DNA of 64,000 bases from Sphingomonas sp. UBA978 (GTDB lineage Bacteria > Pseudomonadota > Alphaproteobacteria > Sphingomonadales > Sphingomonadaceae). The stretch is from positions 186,001 to 250,000 of the forward strand of contig NZ_DBBS01000018.1 of the NCBI RefSeq assembly GCF_002292295.1, given 5' to 3'. Position 1 is the first letter of the stretch; the number at the start of each line of letters is the position of its first letter. The notes beneath the pieces were generated by a model. That model saw only the letters and a program-made list of their open reading frames with translations. It did no database searches and had not been told where the DNA came from. Positions 6,963 to 15,700 of the stretch are shown piece after piece. The translations under genes and the position numbers were made by a program.

Positions 6963-9284
6963 ATGGTCGGTCGATCGTGGCTGCTGGCAGGCGCCGCAGC
7001 CGTCGCAACGCTGGCGCTGGGCGGGTGCGGCGGCGCGGGCGGCGGCATCGCCAGCGCACCGCCGCCGGTGGCGGCGATCGTCACCCCGACGCCGACCCCC
7101 GTCGCGCTGCCGGCGGTCGCGCCGGCCCCGACGCCGACGCCGCCACCCGCGGCGATCAACTACGACACCGCCGAATATCGCGCGACCGTGGGGGCGGTGT
7201 CGATGAACGCGCTGTCGGCCTATGCGAAGGGCGCGACCGGCGCGGGGGTGTCGCTCGCCGTGATCGACAGCGGTATCGATCTGGAAAGCCAGGAATTCGC
7301 CGGTCGCATCGCGGCGACCTCCCGCGATGTCGCCGGCAATGGCGGAATCGACGACGAGGGCGGCCACGGCACCGCGGTCGCCTTCGCCGCCGCCGGGCGC
7401 CGCAACGACTCGGGCAGCCACGGCGTCGCATTCGACGCCACGCTGGTCGTGCTGCGCGCCGACCGCCCGGGCACCTGTGCCACCGAGGGACAGAGCGGCA
7501 GCGATTCGGGCTGCAAGTTCGGCACCGATGCGATCGCCAAGGGCGTCGATGCGGCACGCAATGCCGGCGCGCGCGTCATCAACATGTCCCTCGGCGGGAC
7601 GAGCATGCCGCAGTCCCTGGTCGACGCGATCGGCCGCGCGACCGCGCAGGGAATCGTCATCGTCATCGCCGCGGGCAACGACGGCAGCGACAATCCCGAC
7701 CCGTTCACCGCGGTCGCCGGCAACGCCGCCGCGCGCAATCTGGTGATCGTCGCGGGATCGGTCGGCACCGGCGACATACTGTCCACCTTCAGCGACAAGG
7801 CAGGCAGCGGCGCCGCACATTATCTCGCCGCGGTCGGCGAGCGCGTGCGTGCCCCCAACCAGAGCGACACGCCCTATCTCTGGTCCGGCACCTCGTTCGC
7901 CGCGCCGCAGATCTCGGGCGCGATCGCATTGCTGGCGCAGGCCTTTCCCAACCTCAGCGGCGCGCAGATCGTCGACCTGCTGTTCCGCACCGCGCGCGAT
8001 GCCGGCGCGGCAGGGGTCGACGGCGTCTACGGCAATGGCGTGCTCGACCTCACCCGCGCCTTCCAGCCGGTCGGCACCGCGATGGTCGCGGGATCGACGC
8101 TCGCGGTGTCGCTGGCCGGCAGCAATGCGACTTTGTCCGCCGCGATGGGCGACGCCTCCGTGGGAACGCTCGGCGCGGTGATCCTCGACAGCTACGACCG
8201 TGCCTTCGCGATCGATCTCGCGCGGACGATCAACCGCGCCGGACCGCAGCGGACGCTTGCGGGCGTGCTCGGCGCGCGGCAGCGCCAGCTGGCGGTCGCG
8301 GCGGGGGATACCAGCGTGTCGCTGACACTGGCGGCACGCCCGAACGGCGACGTCGCGGTCCAGCGCAGCACGCTCGCCGCCGGGCAGGCCGCGACCGCGC
8401 GCGCGATCGCCGGCGCGGTGACGCAGCGGATCGGCGCCAACACCAGCTTCGGCTTCGCCTTTTCGCAAGGGACCGGCACATTGTCGGCGCAGCTGGTCGG
8501 CCAGGCGCAGCCCGCCTTCCTCGTCGCCGGCCAGAGCGGCCTCGGCTTCGACAGCGTCGCCCGCTCCGCCGGTGCGCTCCGCCAGCAGGTCGGCGGCATC
8601 GGCCTCACCGCCGCCATCGAGAGCGGCGACGTGCTGGCGCGCCGCGACGCGCCGCTCGCCGGGATGAACGGCTATCGCCGCTCTGGCTACGACGGCGCCG
8701 GCCTGACCGCCGACCGGCGCTGGGGCGGGCTCGCCACCGCGCTGACGGTCAGCACCCTGCGCGAACGCGACACGCTGCTCGGCGCGCGCTTCGACCGCGG
8801 GCTCGGTGCCGCGCGTGCGACCAGCTGGTTCGTCGACATGGACGCGCGCTGGCGCCTCGGCGCGGGCTGGGCGGTCGGCGGATCGTGGCGGCGCGGCTGG
8901 ACCGACGCCGGCTTGCGCGGCGGCCTTATCGGCAGCGGCCGGCTGACCACCGCCGCGTTCGCCGCCGACGTCGGCAAGGACCATCTGTTCGGCCGCGACA
9001 GCATCGGCCTGCGCATCGCGCAGCCTCTGCGCGTGGCGCGCGGCGGGCTCGACTACCGCCTGCCGACCAACTGGGATTATGCGACGCTGACGGTCACCGA
9101 CTGGACGACGCAGCGGCTGAACCTCGCCCCCCGCGGCCGCGAGATCGACGTGGAGGCGCGCTATCGCGTGCTGATCGGCAACGGCGACCTGCAGACCAAC
9201 CTGTTCTGGCGGCGCGATCCGGGCAACATCGCCGCGCTGCCCGCGGACGTCGGCGGCGCGGTGCGCTACACGATCGGCTTCTGA
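6963..9284 (+). CDS. S8 family serine protease, lipoprotein with barrel-like C-terminus
   Basis: Subtilisin-type protease of 773 residues. The N-terminus is a lipoprotein signal with lipobox LGGC (Cys22), followed by a Pro/Thr-rich linker (33-62). The catalytic triad is visible: Asp102 in VIDSGID, His135 in GGHGTAVA, Ser311 in SGTSFAAP, with the oxyanion region IAAGNDG between. About 400 residues follow that are rich in alternating hydrophobic/polar stretches (GGLATALTVSTLRERDTLL and similar) and end in VRYTIGF, like an outer-membrane barrel or autotransporter domain. ATG 6963 follows GGGGGA. The gene diverges from the HAD gene. The combination of lipid anchor and barrel-like tail is unusual. 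Confidence 0.85.
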   Translation: MVGRSWLLAGAAAVATLALGGCGGAGGGIASAPPPVAAIVTPTPTPVALPAVAPAPTPTPPPAAINYDTAEYRATVGAVSMNALSAYAKGATGAGVSLAVIDSGIDLESQEFAGRIAATSRDVAGNGGIDDEGGHGTAVAFAAAGRRNDSGSHGVAFDATLVVLRADRPGTCATEGQSGSDSGCKFGTDAIAKGVDAARNAGARVINMSLGGTSMPQSLVDAIGRATAQGIVIVIAAGNDGSDNPDPFTAVAGNAAARNLVIVAGSVGTGDILSTFSDKAGSGAAHYLAAVGERVRAPNQSDTPYLWSGTSFAAPQISGAIALLAQAFPNLSGAQIVDLLFRTARDAGAAGVDGVYGNGVLDLTRAFQPVGTAMVAGSTLAVSLAGSNATLSAAMGDASVGTLGAVILDSYDRAFAIDLARTINRAGPQRTLAGVLGARQRQLAVAAGDTSVSLTLAARPNGDVAVQRSTLAAGQAATARAIAGAVTQRIGANTSFGFAFSQGTGTLSAQLVGQAQPAFLVAGQSGLGFDSVARSAGALRQQVGGIGLTAAIESGDVLARRDAPLAGMNGYRRSGYDGAGLTADRRWGGLATALTVSTLRERDTLLGARFDRGLGAARATSWFVDMDARWRLGAGWAVGGSWRRGWTDAGLRGGLIGSGRLTTAAFAADVGKDHLFGRDSIGLRIAQPLRVARGGLDYRLPTNWDYATLTVTDWTTQRLNLAPRGREIDVEARYRVLIGNGDLQTNLFWRRDPGNIAALPADVGGAVRYTIGF

Positions 9285-9319
9285 TTGCGCGACGGGCCAC
9301 GCGTTCCCATCTCCCGGAC

Positions 9320-10318
9320 ATGACCCAATATTCCCTGCTCGATCTGGTCCCCGTCGTCGAAGGCGGCACCGTCTCGCAAGCGCTCGCCAACGCCGCCGAT
9401 CTGGCGCGCCACGCCGAAACATTGGGCTATCGCCGCTATTGGGTCGCCGAACATCACGGCATGCGCGGCATCGCCAGCGCCGCGACCGCGGTCGTCATCG
9501 CGCATGTCGCCGCCGCGACCAGCCGCATCCGCGTCGGCGCGGGCGGGATCATGCTGCCCAATCATGCGCCGCTCGTGATCGCGGAGCAGTTCGGCACGCT
9601 CGACGCGCTGTTCCCGGGGCGGATCGACCTCGGGCTCGGTCGCGCGCCCGGGTCCGATCAGCGCGTTGCCCGCGCGATGCGCCGCACATTGGAGAGCGAC
9701 GCCAACGCCTTCCCGCAGGACGTCATGGAATTGCAGAGCTATTTCGCCGACGACGGCCGCACCGGTATCGCCGCGACGCCCGGCGCGGGTGCGGACGTGC
9801 CGCTGTGGATCCTCGGATCGAGCACCTTCGGTGCGCAGCTCGCCGCCGCGCTCGGCCTCCCCTATGCCTTCGCCTCGCATTTCGCACCCGACGCGCTCGA
9901 CGCCGCGCTCGCCATCTATCGCCGCGACTTCCGCCCCTCCGCCCAGCTGTCAAAGCCGCACGCCATGGCGGGGTTCAACGTCTTCGCCGCCGACACCGAC
10001 GCGGAAGCGGAACTGCTCGCCAGCTCGCAGCAACAGTCGTTCGTCGCGCTGCGCACCGGCAACCCGCGTCAGCTGCCGCCGCCCGTCGCCGGCTATCGCG
10101 CCGGGCTCGGCGCGCAGGGGGCGGCGATCCTCGACCATGTGCTGCAATGCTCCGCGGTCGGCTCGCCGACGACGGTCGCGCGGCAGACCGCGGCGTTCAT
10201 CGAGCGCACCGGCGTCGACGAGGTGATGGTGGCGAGCGCGATCTACGACCACGACGCGCGCAAGCGCAGCCTAGCCATCACCGCCGAGGTGATGAGCGGC
10301 CTGACCGTCGCCGCCTAG
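9320..10318 (+). CDS. LLM class flavin-dependent oxidoreductase
   Basis: Luciferase-like monooxygenase of 332 residues. The N-terminus (YSLLDLVPVVEGGT), RYWVAEHHGM near 40, GGIMLPNHAPLVIAEQFGTLD near 85 and LGLGRAPGSD near 115 are signatures of the YbbM/MsnO8-like group of reduced-flavin (FMNH2) oxidoreductases. The substrate is unknown. It starts 35 bp after the S8 protease gene. Its stop lies in a 12-bp palindrome (10315-10326) shared with the stop of the convergent pncB. Confidence 0.9.
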   Translation: MTQYSLLDLVPVVEGGTVSQALANAADLARHAETLGYRRYWVAEHHGMRGIASAATAVVIAHVAAATSRIRVGAGGIMLPNHAPLVIAEQFGTLDALFPGRIDLGLGRAPGSDQRVARAMRRTLESDANAFPQDVMELQSYFADDGRTGIAATPGAGADVPLWILGSSTFGAQLAAALGLPYAFASHFAPDALDAALAIYRRDFRPSAQLSKPHAMAGFNVFAADTDAEAELLASSQQQSFVALRTGNPRQLPPPVAGYRAGLGAQGAAILDHVLQCSAVGSPTTVARQTAAFIERTGVDEVMVASAIYDHDARKRSLAITAEVMSGLTVAA

Positions 10319-10322
10319 CGCG

Positions 10323-11627
10323 CTAGACGCTGACGTCGCTACGCTGCCGCCCGTCGGTGCCGAAGATGCGAAGATAGCGTTCGATCTCCGCCGGGTCGCC
10401 GGTCGCCTTGGCGGGATTGTCCGACAGCTTCACCGCCGGGCGGCCATTGGCGCGCGTCACCTTGGCGACCAGCGAGATCGGCTCCAGCCCCGCCGCGCCA
10501 TCGGGATCGCAGCCGCGGAAATCGTTGGTGAGGTTCGTCCCCCAGCCGAAGCTCATCCGCACCCGGCCGTAAAAATGACGATAGACGCGCTCGATCGAAT
10601 CGACGTCCATCCCGTCGGAAAAGATCAGCAGCTTCTCGCGCGGGTCCTGCCCCCTGGCGCGCCACCAGGCGATGATCTGCTCACCCGCGGGAATCGGCGG
10701 GGCGCTGTCGGGGCGGAAGCCGGTCCAGCCCGCGACCCAGTCGGGCGCATCGCGCAGGAACGCCGCGGTGCCGAACGCATCGGGCAGCACGACGAGCAGG
10801 TTGCCGCCATAATGCGCCTGCCATTCCTCCAGCACGCGATAGGGCGCCGCAGCGACGCCGGCATCGTCCTGCGCCAGCGCCGCCAGCACCATCGGCAGCT
10901 CGTGCGCGTTGGTGCCGATCGCCTCCAGATCATTGTCCATCGCCAGCAGCACGTTGGACGACCCGATGAAGCGGCTGCCCAGCCCCTCCTTCAGCGCCTC
11001 GACGCACCAGCGCTGCCACAGGAAGCCGTGCCGCCGCCGCGTCCCGAAGTCGGAGATGACGAGGTCGGGCAGCGCGCGCAGCCGCTCGACCTTGTCCCAC
11101 AGTTTCGCCTTGGCGCGCGCGTACAGCACGTCGAGCGCGAACCGGTCCTTGTCGCGCAGCGCGGCGCGGGCACGCAGTTCGTTGACGATCGCCAGCGCCG
11201 GGATCTCCCACATCGTCGTGTGCGTCCACGGCCCTGCGAAGGTCAGCTCGAACTGCCCGTCGACCCGGCGCAGCTCATAGGGCGGCAGCCGGAAATCGGC
11301 GAGCCAGCGGATGAAATCGGGCGCGAACATCCGCTCCTGCCCGTAGAAGCTGTTGCCCGCCAGCCAGATCAGCTCCTTCTTGGCGAAGCGCAGTCCGCGG
11401 GCGTGGTCCAGCTGCGCGCGCAATTCGCCCTCGTCGATGACATCGGCCAGCCGCACGGTGGTGCTGCGGTTGATGAGCCGGAACGTCGCCTCCACGTCGC
11501 CGTGCAGGTGGCGGATCATCTGCAGCATCAGCAATTTGTAGAAATCGGTGTCGAGCAGGCTGCGCACGATCGGGTCGAGCCGCCAATTGTGGTCCCAGGT
11601 GCGCGTGGCGATATCGGTGACGGCCAT
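10323..11627 (-). CDS. pncB: Nicotinate phosphoribosyltransferase
   Basis: Converts nicotinate and PRPP to nicotinate mononucleotide in NAD salvage; 434 residues, usual for the bacterial PncB form. Visible motifs are LLDTDFYKLLMLQMI near residue 25, NSFYGQERMF in the N-domain, SDFGTRRRHG near 200, the phosphorylatable-histidine region GTNAHELPM, and SDGMDVDSIERVYRHF toward the end. Monocistronic on the minus strand, divergent from the FadR-type regulator. Confidence 0.96.
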   Translation of the reverse strand: MAVTDIATRTWDHNWRLDPIVRSLLDTDFYKLLMLQMIRHLHGDVEATFRLINRSTTVRLADVIDEGELRAQLDHARGLRFAKKELIWLAGNSFYGQERMFAPDFIRWLADFRLPPYELRRVDGQFELTFAGPWTHTTMWEIPALAIVNELRARAALRDKDRFALDVLYARAKAKLWDKVERLRALPDLVISDFGTRRRHGFLWQRWCVEALKEGLGSRFIGSSNVLLAMDNDLEAIGTNAHELPMVLAALAQDDAGVAAAPYRVLEEWQAHYGGNLLVVLPDAFGTAAFLRDAPDWVAGWTGFRPDSAPPIPAGEQIIAWWRARGQDPREKLLIFSDGMDVDSIERVYRHFYGRVRMSFGWGTNLTNDFRGCDPDGAAGLEPISLVAKVTRANGRPAVKLSDNPAKATGDPAEIERYLRIFGTDGRQRSDVSV

Positions 11628-11684
11628 CGCGGTGCGCTACAGCCAAGCGCCGGGCTTTCCAACCGTCCGCCGCGGCCCTAGTCA

Positions 11685-11695
11685 TGGTCCGACAC
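11685..11695. promoter_or_regulatory. Candidate FadR/GntR operator upstream of the regulator
   Basis: TGGTCCGACAC fits the FadR-subfamily pattern TNGTCNGACNA except at the last base. It lies 15 bp upstream of the regulator ATG. A second match is in the galM/transporter divergent promoter (15636-15646). It suggests autoregulation. Confidence 0.45.
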
Positions 11696-11709
11696 ATCGG
11701 GAGAGCGGG

Positions 11710-12420
11710 ATGGCGATCAAGAGCGAACGGCGCGAACCATCCCACACCCTGATCGCCCGCGACCTCGGCATCGCCATCGTCACCGGCCAGCATCCGCCGG
11801 GCAGCGTCATCCCCGGCGAGATCGACATCGCCACCCGCCGCGGCGTGTCGCGCAGCGTCGTGCGCGAGGCGTTGCGCATGCTGTCCGCCAAGGGGCTGGT
11901 CGAAAGCCGTCCCAAGTCCGGCACCCGGGTGCGCGAGCGCGCGCAGTGGAACCTGCTCGATCCCGACCTGCTCGCCTGGATGTTCGAGGGCGAACCGCCT
12001 GCCAGCTTCGTGCGCGCGCTGTTCCAGCTGCGCATGATCGTCGAGCCCGCCGCCGCCGAGATGGCGGCATTGTCGCGCCGGCCGGACCAGCTGGTCCGCA
12101 TGGCCGCCGCGCTGGACGGCATGGCGACGCACGGTCTCGGCACGGCCGAGGGGCAGGCCGCCGACCAGGCGTTCCACAACACGATCCTCGAGGCGACCGA
12201 CAACGAGCTGCTGGTCAGCCTGTCGGGCAGCATCGGCGCCGCGGTGCGCTGGACCACGATCTTCAAATACCGCGGCAGCCGCCGCCCGCGCGATTCGATG
12301 CCGCAGCACCGCCGGCTGTTCGACGCGATCGCCGCATCGGACGCCGCGACCGCACGGGACGCGACGATCGTCCTGCTGCAACAGGCGCACGAGGATACGG
12401 AACGCTCGCTGCAGGGGTGA
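11710..12420 (+). CDS. FadR/GntR family transcriptional regulator of the sugar-acid cluster
   Basis: DNA-binding regulator of 236 residues. The N-terminal winged helix contains the GntR signature PGEIDIATRRGVSRSVVREALRMLSAKGLVESRPKSGTRV in pieces (residues about 35-75). The all-helical FCD domain carries metal/ligand-binding histidines (AFHNTILEAT near 160, QHRRLFDAI near 205). This architecture matches regulators of galactonate, gluconate and related sugar-acid operons such as DgoR. ATG 11710 follows GGGAGAG. It stands next to the galactonate-type catabolic genes and very likely represses them, with a 2-keto-3-deoxy sugar acid or aldonate as inducer. Confidence 0.88.
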   Translation: MAIKSERREPSHTLIARDLGIAIVTGQHPPGSVIPGEIDIATRRGVSRSVVREALRMLSAKGLVESRPKSGTRVRERAQWNLLDPDLLAWMFEGEPPASFVRALFQLRMIVEPAAAEMAALSRRPDQLVRMAAALDGMATHGLGTAEGQAADQAFHNTILEATDNELLVSLSGSIGAAVRWTTIFKYRGSRRPRDSMPQHRRLFDAIAASDAATARDATIVLLQQAHEDTERSLQG

Positions 12421-12466
12421 GAGGGTCGCTATGCCGCCGTGGTAGGCGCCGCGCCACCCCGCCACC

Positions 12467-12558
12467 GTCATCCCCGCGCAGGCGGGGATCCATACACGCC
12501 GACGCTGCGAATCCTCACGAAGCGCGCGCGTCTGGATCCCCGCCTGCGCGGGGATGAC
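12467..12558. repeat. Paired inverted repeat, family A variant
   Basis: Perfect 26-bp arms at 12467-12492 and 12533-12558. The arm shares GTCATCCC and the hairpin design with the copies at 31 and 2696 but has a different core (CCCCGCGCAGGCGGGG). It lies between the convergent 3' ends of the regulator and the dehydratase. A separate hairpin, CGGCCGGG/CCCGGCCG at 12599-12620, follows and may help terminate the minus-strand operon. Confidence 0.85.
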
Positions 12559-12638
12559 GATATTGGTGGGGGCAGTGACGGGGGCATTGATGGAGCATCG
12601 GCCGGGCGTTGTCCCGGCCGCCTGTCATCGCCTCCCGG

Positions 12639-14432
12639 TCAATGGTTGTCGCGCGGCAGACCCATCGTCTGGGCGATCCGCTGGTACTTCTCCGCCCCTT
12701 CCAGGATCGCGCCGGTGTTCATCTGGCCGACGACGGCGCGCTGGATCTCCTGCCACGGCGTCTGCGAGGCGGGGTAGGCGAAGCCGCCCGCCGCCTCCAG
12801 CGCGCGGCGGCGCTCCATCAGCTCGGCGTCGTCGATCAGCACGTCGGCGGTGCCGGTGTTGAGGTCGATCCGCACCCGGTCGCCGGTCCGGAGCAGCGCC
12901 AGCCCGCCCATCGCCGCGGCCTCCGGCGAGGCGTTGAGGATCGACGGCGACCCGCTGGTCCCCGACTGCCGGCCGTCGCCGATGCACGGCAGCGCATGGA
13001 CGCCTTCGGTGATGAGATAGGCGGGCGGGCGCATGTTGACCACCTCCGCCGCGCCCGGATAGCCGATCGGCCCGGCGCCGCGCATGAACAGCAAGGTTTC
13101 GGGCGTGATCCCGGTCGCGGGATCGTCGATGCGATGGTGGTAATCCTCCGGCCCGTCGAACACGACCGCCGGCCCCTCGAAGGCGTTGAGATCGCCCGGC
13201 GTCGACAGATAGCGGTCGCGGAATTCGGGCGAGATCACGCTGGTCTTCATCACCGCCGCGTCGAACAGATTGCCCGACAGCACGATGAAGCCCGCATCCT
13301 CGACCAGCGGCTGGTCGAACGGGCGAATGACCTTCTCGTCCTCGATGGCGACGCCGCGACAATTTTCGCCCATCGTCCGGCCGTTGACGGTCAGCGCATC
13401 CTCGTGGATCAGCCCCTGCCCGATCAGCTGGTTGACCACCGCCGGCACGCCGCCCGCGCGGTAGTAATCCTCGCCCAGATATTCACCGGCGGGTTGCAGA
13501 TTGACCAGCAGCGGCACCTTGTGCCCCTCCGTCTCCCAGTCCTTCAGCGGCAGGTCGACGCCGACATGGCGCGCGATCGCCGACAGATGGATCGGCGCGT
13601 TGGTCGATCCGCCGATCGCCGAATTGACCCGGATCGCATTGTGGAACGCGGGCCTAGTCAGGATGTCGGACGGCTTCAGATCCTCCGCCACCATCTGCAC
13701 GATCCGCTTGCCGGTCAGATAGGATACCTCCTGCCGGTCGCGATAGGGCGCGGGGATCGCCGCCGATCCGGGCAGCGACATGCCCAATGCCTCGCACAGC
13801 GAGTTCATCGTCGTCGCGGTGCCCATCGTATTGCAATAGCCGGTCGACGGCGCCGACGACGCGACCAGCCGGATGAATTCGGCATCGTCGATCTCGCCCG
13901 CGGCGAGCAATTGCCGCGCCTTCCACACGATCGTGCCGCTGCCGGTGCGTTCGCCCTTGTGCCAGCCGTTGAGCATCGGCCCGACCGACAGCGCGATCGC
14001 CGGGATGTTCACCGTCGCCGCCGCCATCAGGCAGGCGGGCGTCGTCTTGTCGCAGCCGATCGTCAGCACGACGCCGTCGAGCGGATAGCCGTACAGGGTC
14101 TCGACCAGCCCGAGATAGGCGAGGTTGCGGTCGAGCCCCGCGGTCGGCCGCTTGCCCGTCTCCTGGATCGGATGAACGGGGAATTCCAGCACGATGCCGC
14201 CCGCCTCGCGCACGCCCTCGCGCACCCGCTCCGCCAGCACCAGATGGTGGCGGTTGCAGGGGCTGAGGTCGCTGCCGGTCTGGGCGATGCCGATGATCGG
14301 CTTGCCCGATTGCAGTTCCTCGAGGCTCAGGCCGAAGTTGAGATACCGCTCCAGATACAGCGCGGTCATGTCGATGTTGGCCGGGTTGTCGAACCAGGCC
14401 CTGGAGCGGAGGGGCGTGCGCGCGTTCGTCAT
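12639..14432 (-). CDS. IlvD/Edd family sugar-acid dehydratase (galactonate/arabinonate type)
   Basis: Fe-S dehydratase of 597 residues converting an aldonate to its 2-keto-3-deoxy form. Cysteines fall at 59 (SPCNRHH), 127 (IGCDKTTP) and 200 (TGYCNTMG), the positions that ligate the [2Fe-2S] cluster in Rhizobium L-arabinonate and Caulobacter D-xylonate dehydratases. The catalytic serine region GRQSGTSGSPSIL lies near 480. It starts 1 bp downstream of the aldose epimerase stop, on the same strand. Given dgoK, dgoA and a galactose dehydrogenase next door, D-galactonate is the most likely substrate, with L-arabinonate as alternative. True dihydroxy-acid dehydratase (IlvD) is less likely in this context. 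Confidence 0.9.
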   Translation of the reverse strand: MTNARTPLRSRAWFDNPANIDMTALYLERYLNFGLSLEELQSGKPIIGIAQTGSDLSPCNRHHLVLAERVREGVREAGGIVLEFPVHPIQETGKRPTAGLDRNLAYLGLVETLYGYPLDGVVLTIGCDKTTPACLMAAATVNIPAIALSVGPMLNGWHKGERTGSGTIVWKARQLLAAGEIDDAEFIRLVASSAPSTGYCNTMGTATTMNSLCEALGMSLPGSAAIPAPYRDRQEVSYLTGKRIVQMVAEDLKPSDILTRPAFHNAIRVNSAIGGSTNAPIHLSAIARHVGVDLPLKDWETEGHKVPLLVNLQPAGEYLGEDYYRAGGVPAVVNQLIGQGLIHEDALTVNGRTMGENCRGVAIEDEKVIRPFDQPLVEDAGFIVLSGNLFDAAVMKTSVISPEFRDRYLSTPGDLNAFEGPAVVFDGPEDYHHRIDDPATGITPETLLFMRGAGPIGYPGAAEVVNMRPPAYLITEGVHALPCIGDGRQSGTSGSPSILNASPEAAAMGGLALLRTGDRVRIDLNTGTADVLIDDAELMERRRALEAAGGFAYPASQTPWQEIQRAVVGQMNTGAILEGAEKYQRIAQTMGLPRDNH

Positions 14433-14433
14433 A

Positions 14434-15588
14434 TTATCTGGCCACCGAAAGTTTGTAGATCATCACGTGCCGGTACGGCTTGCCGGGATCGACCCGGGGC
14501 GACGCAAAGGCGGGTTTGTTGGGCGAATCCGGAAACTTCTGTGGCTCCAGCGCAATGCCGTCGCCCATCCGGTAGACGTGGGCATGCTTGCCGACATAGG
14601 TCCCGTCGAGGAAGTTGCCGGTATAGAATTGCACGCCCGGCTCGGTGCTCGACACCTCGAGCACGCGCCCCGACACCGGGTCCTCCAGCCGCGCGGCGAG
14701 CTGCGGCGTCGCGGTCGGCCCCTTGTCGAGCGCGAAATTATGGTCGTAGCCGCGCCCGACCACGATCTGCGGATCGCGGCCGTCGCGCAGCCCCTCGGCG
14801 ATGACGCGGCCATTGCGGAAATCGAACACCGTCCCCGCCACCGGGCGCAGCGCGCCGGTCGGGATCAGATTGGCGTCGACCGGGGTGATCGCCTGCGCCG
14901 GGATCGTCAGCCGATGCCCCATCGCCCCCATCGGCGATCCCTCGCCGGCGAGGTTGAAGATCGCATGGTTGGTCATGTTGACCACCGTCGGCTTGTCGGT
15001 CGCCGCGGCGAAGGTGACGGTCAGCGCGCCGTCGTCGCTCAGCGCATAGGTGACGGTGACGTCGAGCTTGCCGGGATAGCCCTGGTCGCCGTCCGCGCTG
15101 GTCAGCGCCAGCGTGACGCTGCCGTCCTTCACCGCGACGATCCGCCACGATTGCTTGTCGAAGCCCCTGGCGCCACCGTGCAGCGAATTGACCTTGTCGT
15201 TGAGCGACAGGCGGTACGTCCTGCCGTCGAGCGCGAAGGTGCCGCCGCCGATCCGGTTGGCATAGCGCCCCACCGTCACGCCGAAGAAATTGGGATGTTC
15301 GGCATAATCCTTCGCATCGTCATAGCCGAGCAGCACGTCGGCGACCTTGCCGTTGCGGTCGGGCCCGCTCAGCCGCTGCAAGGTCGCGCCATAGCTCAGG
15401 ATGCGCGCCGCGACGCCGTTGGGCGCGGTCAGCGTCACCGCCTCCACCGCGGTACCGTCGGCGAGCGTCCCCGCCGCCTCGCGCCTGGCGGTCGCGGCAT
15501 CGGCCTGCGCGGCGGCGGCCATCGTCATCACCCCGGCCAATGCCATGCCCAGTGCCCTGCCCAGTGCCCTATGAACCCTCACGCGCAT
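14434..15588 (-). CDS. galM: Aldose 1-epimerase family protein, exported
   Basis: Interconverts the anomers of aldoses such as galactose; 384 residues including a Sec signal peptide, so it acts in the periplasm. Motifs are GRYANRI near 105, LHGG near 130, the catalytic histidine in NMTNHAIFNLAG near 220, and a glutamate in ALEPQKFPDSPN near 355. An AGGAGGG Shine-Dalgarno abuts ATG 15588, so the in-frame GTG at 15582 is better spaced and may be the real start. First gene of a minus-strand operon with the dehydratase; divergent from the sugar transporter. Confidence 0.9.
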   Translation of the reverse strand: MRVRVHRALGRALGMALAGVMTMAAAAQADAATARREAAGTLADGTAVEAVTLTAPNGVAARILSYGATLQRLSGPDRNGKVADVLLGYDDAKDYAEHPNFFGVTVGRYANRIGGGTFALDGRTYRLSLNDKVNSLHGGARGFDKQSWRIVAVKDGSVTLALTSADGDQGYPGKLDVTVTYALSDDGALTVTFAAATDKPTVVNMTNHAIFNLAGEGSPMGAMGHRLTIPAQAITPVDANLIPTGALRPVAGTVFDFRNGRVIAEGLRDGRDPQIVVGRGYDHNFALDKGPTATPQLAARLEDPVSGRVLEVSSTEPGVQFYTGNFLDGTYVGKHAHVYRMGDGIALEPQKFPDSPNKPAFASPRVDPGKPYRHVMIYKLSVAR

Positions 15589-15635
15589 CCCTCCTCAGGC
15601 AGCATCCCGGATTGACCCGGCGTATCGCGTCTTTA

Positions 15636-15646
15636 TAGTCAGACAA
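15636..15646. promoter_or_regulatory. Candidate FadR/GntR operator between galM and the transporter
   Basis: TAGTCAGACAA, within the AT-rich stretch TTTATAGTCAGACAAATAA, fits the FadR-subfamily operator pattern TNGTCNGACNA. It sits in the 112-bp divergent promoter region serving both catabolic operons. A related site precedes the regulator gene itself. Confidence 0.55.
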
Positions 15647-15700
15647 ATAACCGGGGCGCAAGGCGGCCCTGCGTCGCCACGAGCGGAAGAGGATGGAAGA

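Noticed and set aside
6936..9422. An 828-residue open frame antisense to the S8 protease gene.
   Set aside because: It runs through the protease on the opposite strand, has an Arg/Ala-rich composition typical of high-GC shadow frames, and shows no domain. The protease frame has catalytic motifs in order.
10315..10326. CTAGCGCGCTAG palindrome at the joined stops of the monooxygenase and pncB genes.
   Set aside because: Both stops are TAG, so symmetry arises partly from the shared termini; too short to claim a terminator.
12609..14804. A 731-residue plus-strand frame across the dehydratase gene.
   Set aside because: It is antisense to the complete IlvD/Edd dehydratase, which has conserved cysteines; the frame is Arg/His-rich and motif-free.
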